From contig NZ_LT906473.1 of NCBI RefSeq assembly GCF_900187295.1, forward strand, positions 248,001 to 312,000: a stretch of DNA of 64,000 bases, read 5' to 3'. The stretch is from Corynebacterium cystitidis. Its GTDB lineage: Bacteria; Actinomycetota; Actinomycetes; Mycobacteriales; Mycobacteriaceae. Shown one piece after another: positions 63,535 to 64,000 of this stretch; the stretch's first letter is position 1; each line of letters starts with the position of its first letter. The notes under the pieces are model-generated. The model made no database searches and was not told the DNA's origin. It was given only the letters and a program-made list of their open reading frames with translations. The position numbers were made by a program, and so were the translations under genes.

Positions 63535-64000
63535 ATGAGAAAAGAAACTTTCACCAAGTCAGGATCCGCCCCCGGTGCCGCCGCAGCTGAGGCTGCTGGC
63601 CTGCGTTGGCTGCGCGAAGGATCGAACCGGGTTATTGAAGTCCTTGACGTAGACGAAGCGAATAATTCGTTGACTATTCCGCGGATCCGGCGCAGTCGCC
63701 CCACCGCCGAATCGGCACGCACCGCCGGTAGTGAACTTGCCCGAATTCATGCCCAGGGAGCCGACGCATTTGGTGCTCCACCGGCCGGGTGGGGTGGCCC
63801 CACCTTCATTGGGCGTATTCAGCAGGAATGTACTCCGACTGATCGTTGGGCGCGGTTCTACACCCGCCAGCGCGTCCTGCCCTTCGCTGAGGCGGCGCAC
63901 GCCGGTGGCACGCTTGCCGACGAAGGCCTCGATACCGTTCGTCGTGCGTGCGAGGCGATTGAACGCACTGATGAGGACTCTACGGTTGCCCGCATTCATG
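63535..64000 (+). CDS. Fructosamine kinase-like protein, 5' part
   Basis: The frame runs off the window; 155 codons are visible. It starts MRKETFTKSGSAPGAAAAEA (ATG 63535; ATG 63523 is in frame too), then AAGLRWLREGSNRVIEVLDV, GSELARIHAQGADAFGAPPA, GWGGPTFIGRIQQE and, at the edge, STVARIHG, which is where the kinase catalytic HGDLWxGN should follow. This is the order of fructosamine-3-kinase family proteins, which phosphorylate glycated amines for deglycation. The minus-strand frame opposite is a shadow. Identification rests on the N-terminal half only. Confidence 0.85.
   Translation, partial: MRKETFTKSGSAPGAAAAEAAGLRWLREGSNRVIEVLDVDEANNSLTIPRIRRSRPTAESARTAGSELARIHAQGADAFGAPPAGWGGPTFIGRIQQECTPTDRWARFYTRQRVLPFAEAAHAGGTLADEGLDTVRRACEAIERTDEDSTVARIH

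Noticed and set aside
63559..63999. 146-codon minus-strand ORF at the window end
   Set aside because: The plus strand encodes a fructosamine-kinase-like protein with recognisable segments; the reverse frame has none.

Overview
The window is chromosomal DNA of a Corynebacterium-type actinobacterium. The evidence is a RamA orthologue (LuxR-type carbon regulator), mycothiol synthase MshD, a DUF3073 protein, an LmeA-like lipid-binding protein, a MurA with Asp in place of the catalytic Cys (as in mycobacteria), DtxR- and McbR-like operators and a cydABDC operon. The species cannot be named from the sequence alone.

Layout. 1-5.8 kb: 3' end of purM, a DUF3073 gene, ygfZ, pabC, a nitrobindin-like gene, an LmeA-like gene and mshD. 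5.8-11.2 kb: phosphate uptake operon pstSCAB with convergent phoU. 11.2-14.2 kb: a dihydrouridine synthase and a succinyl-CoA:acetate CoA-transferase. 14.2-28.1 kb: an accessory cell-surface polysaccharide locus with a priming sugar-phosphate transferase, a TagD-like cytidylyltransferase, a CDP-alcohol phosphotransferase, two GT2 enzymes, a Wzz copolymerase carrying a decayed tyrosine-kinase-like domain, Wzy, a lipoprotein, Wzx, a 1135-residue secreted fibrinogen-like protein and a TagA/WecG glycosyltransferase. A strong DtxR-box candidate lies upstream of the first gene. 28.3-34 kb: cytochrome bd operon cydABDC, read leftward.

34.15-40.38 kb: a 6.2-kb integrated element in the 3' end of tRNA-Lys, flanked by 49-bp direct repeats. 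It carries integrase, excisionase, an FtsK-like translocase, small membrane and lipoprotein genes, an 8-bp iteron array and a rolling-circle (HUH) Rep. This is the gene set of an actinomycete integrative and conjugative element in very compact form; one transfer-associated gene is frameshifted.

40.4-47.3 kb: a BASS-type transporter, a CsoR-like repressor, four tRNAs (Glu, Asp, Asp, Phe), a small GNAT protein, cysK-cysE with an McbR-like site, ramA and murA. 47.3-53.4 kb: a complete 16S-23S-5S operon. 53.5-55.2 kb: gene debris, including an FtsX-type permease pseudogene. 55.2-59.2 kb: two crcB genes, an alanine/glycine:sodium symporter and pgm. 59.2-60.3 kb: a large nested inverted repeat and a decayed NarL-type two-component system. 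60.4-64 kb: a MauE/DoxX-like and DsbA-like pair, tRNA-Ala, a serine-recombinase remnant, a TetR gene with an apparently leaderless self-regulated promoter, a conserved small protein and the start of a fructosamine-kinase-like gene.

The most noteworthy parts are the polysaccharide locus, which combines a Wzx/Wzy pathway with a phospho-polyol module and is possibly iron regulated, and the minimal tRNA-Lys element with its iteron array.
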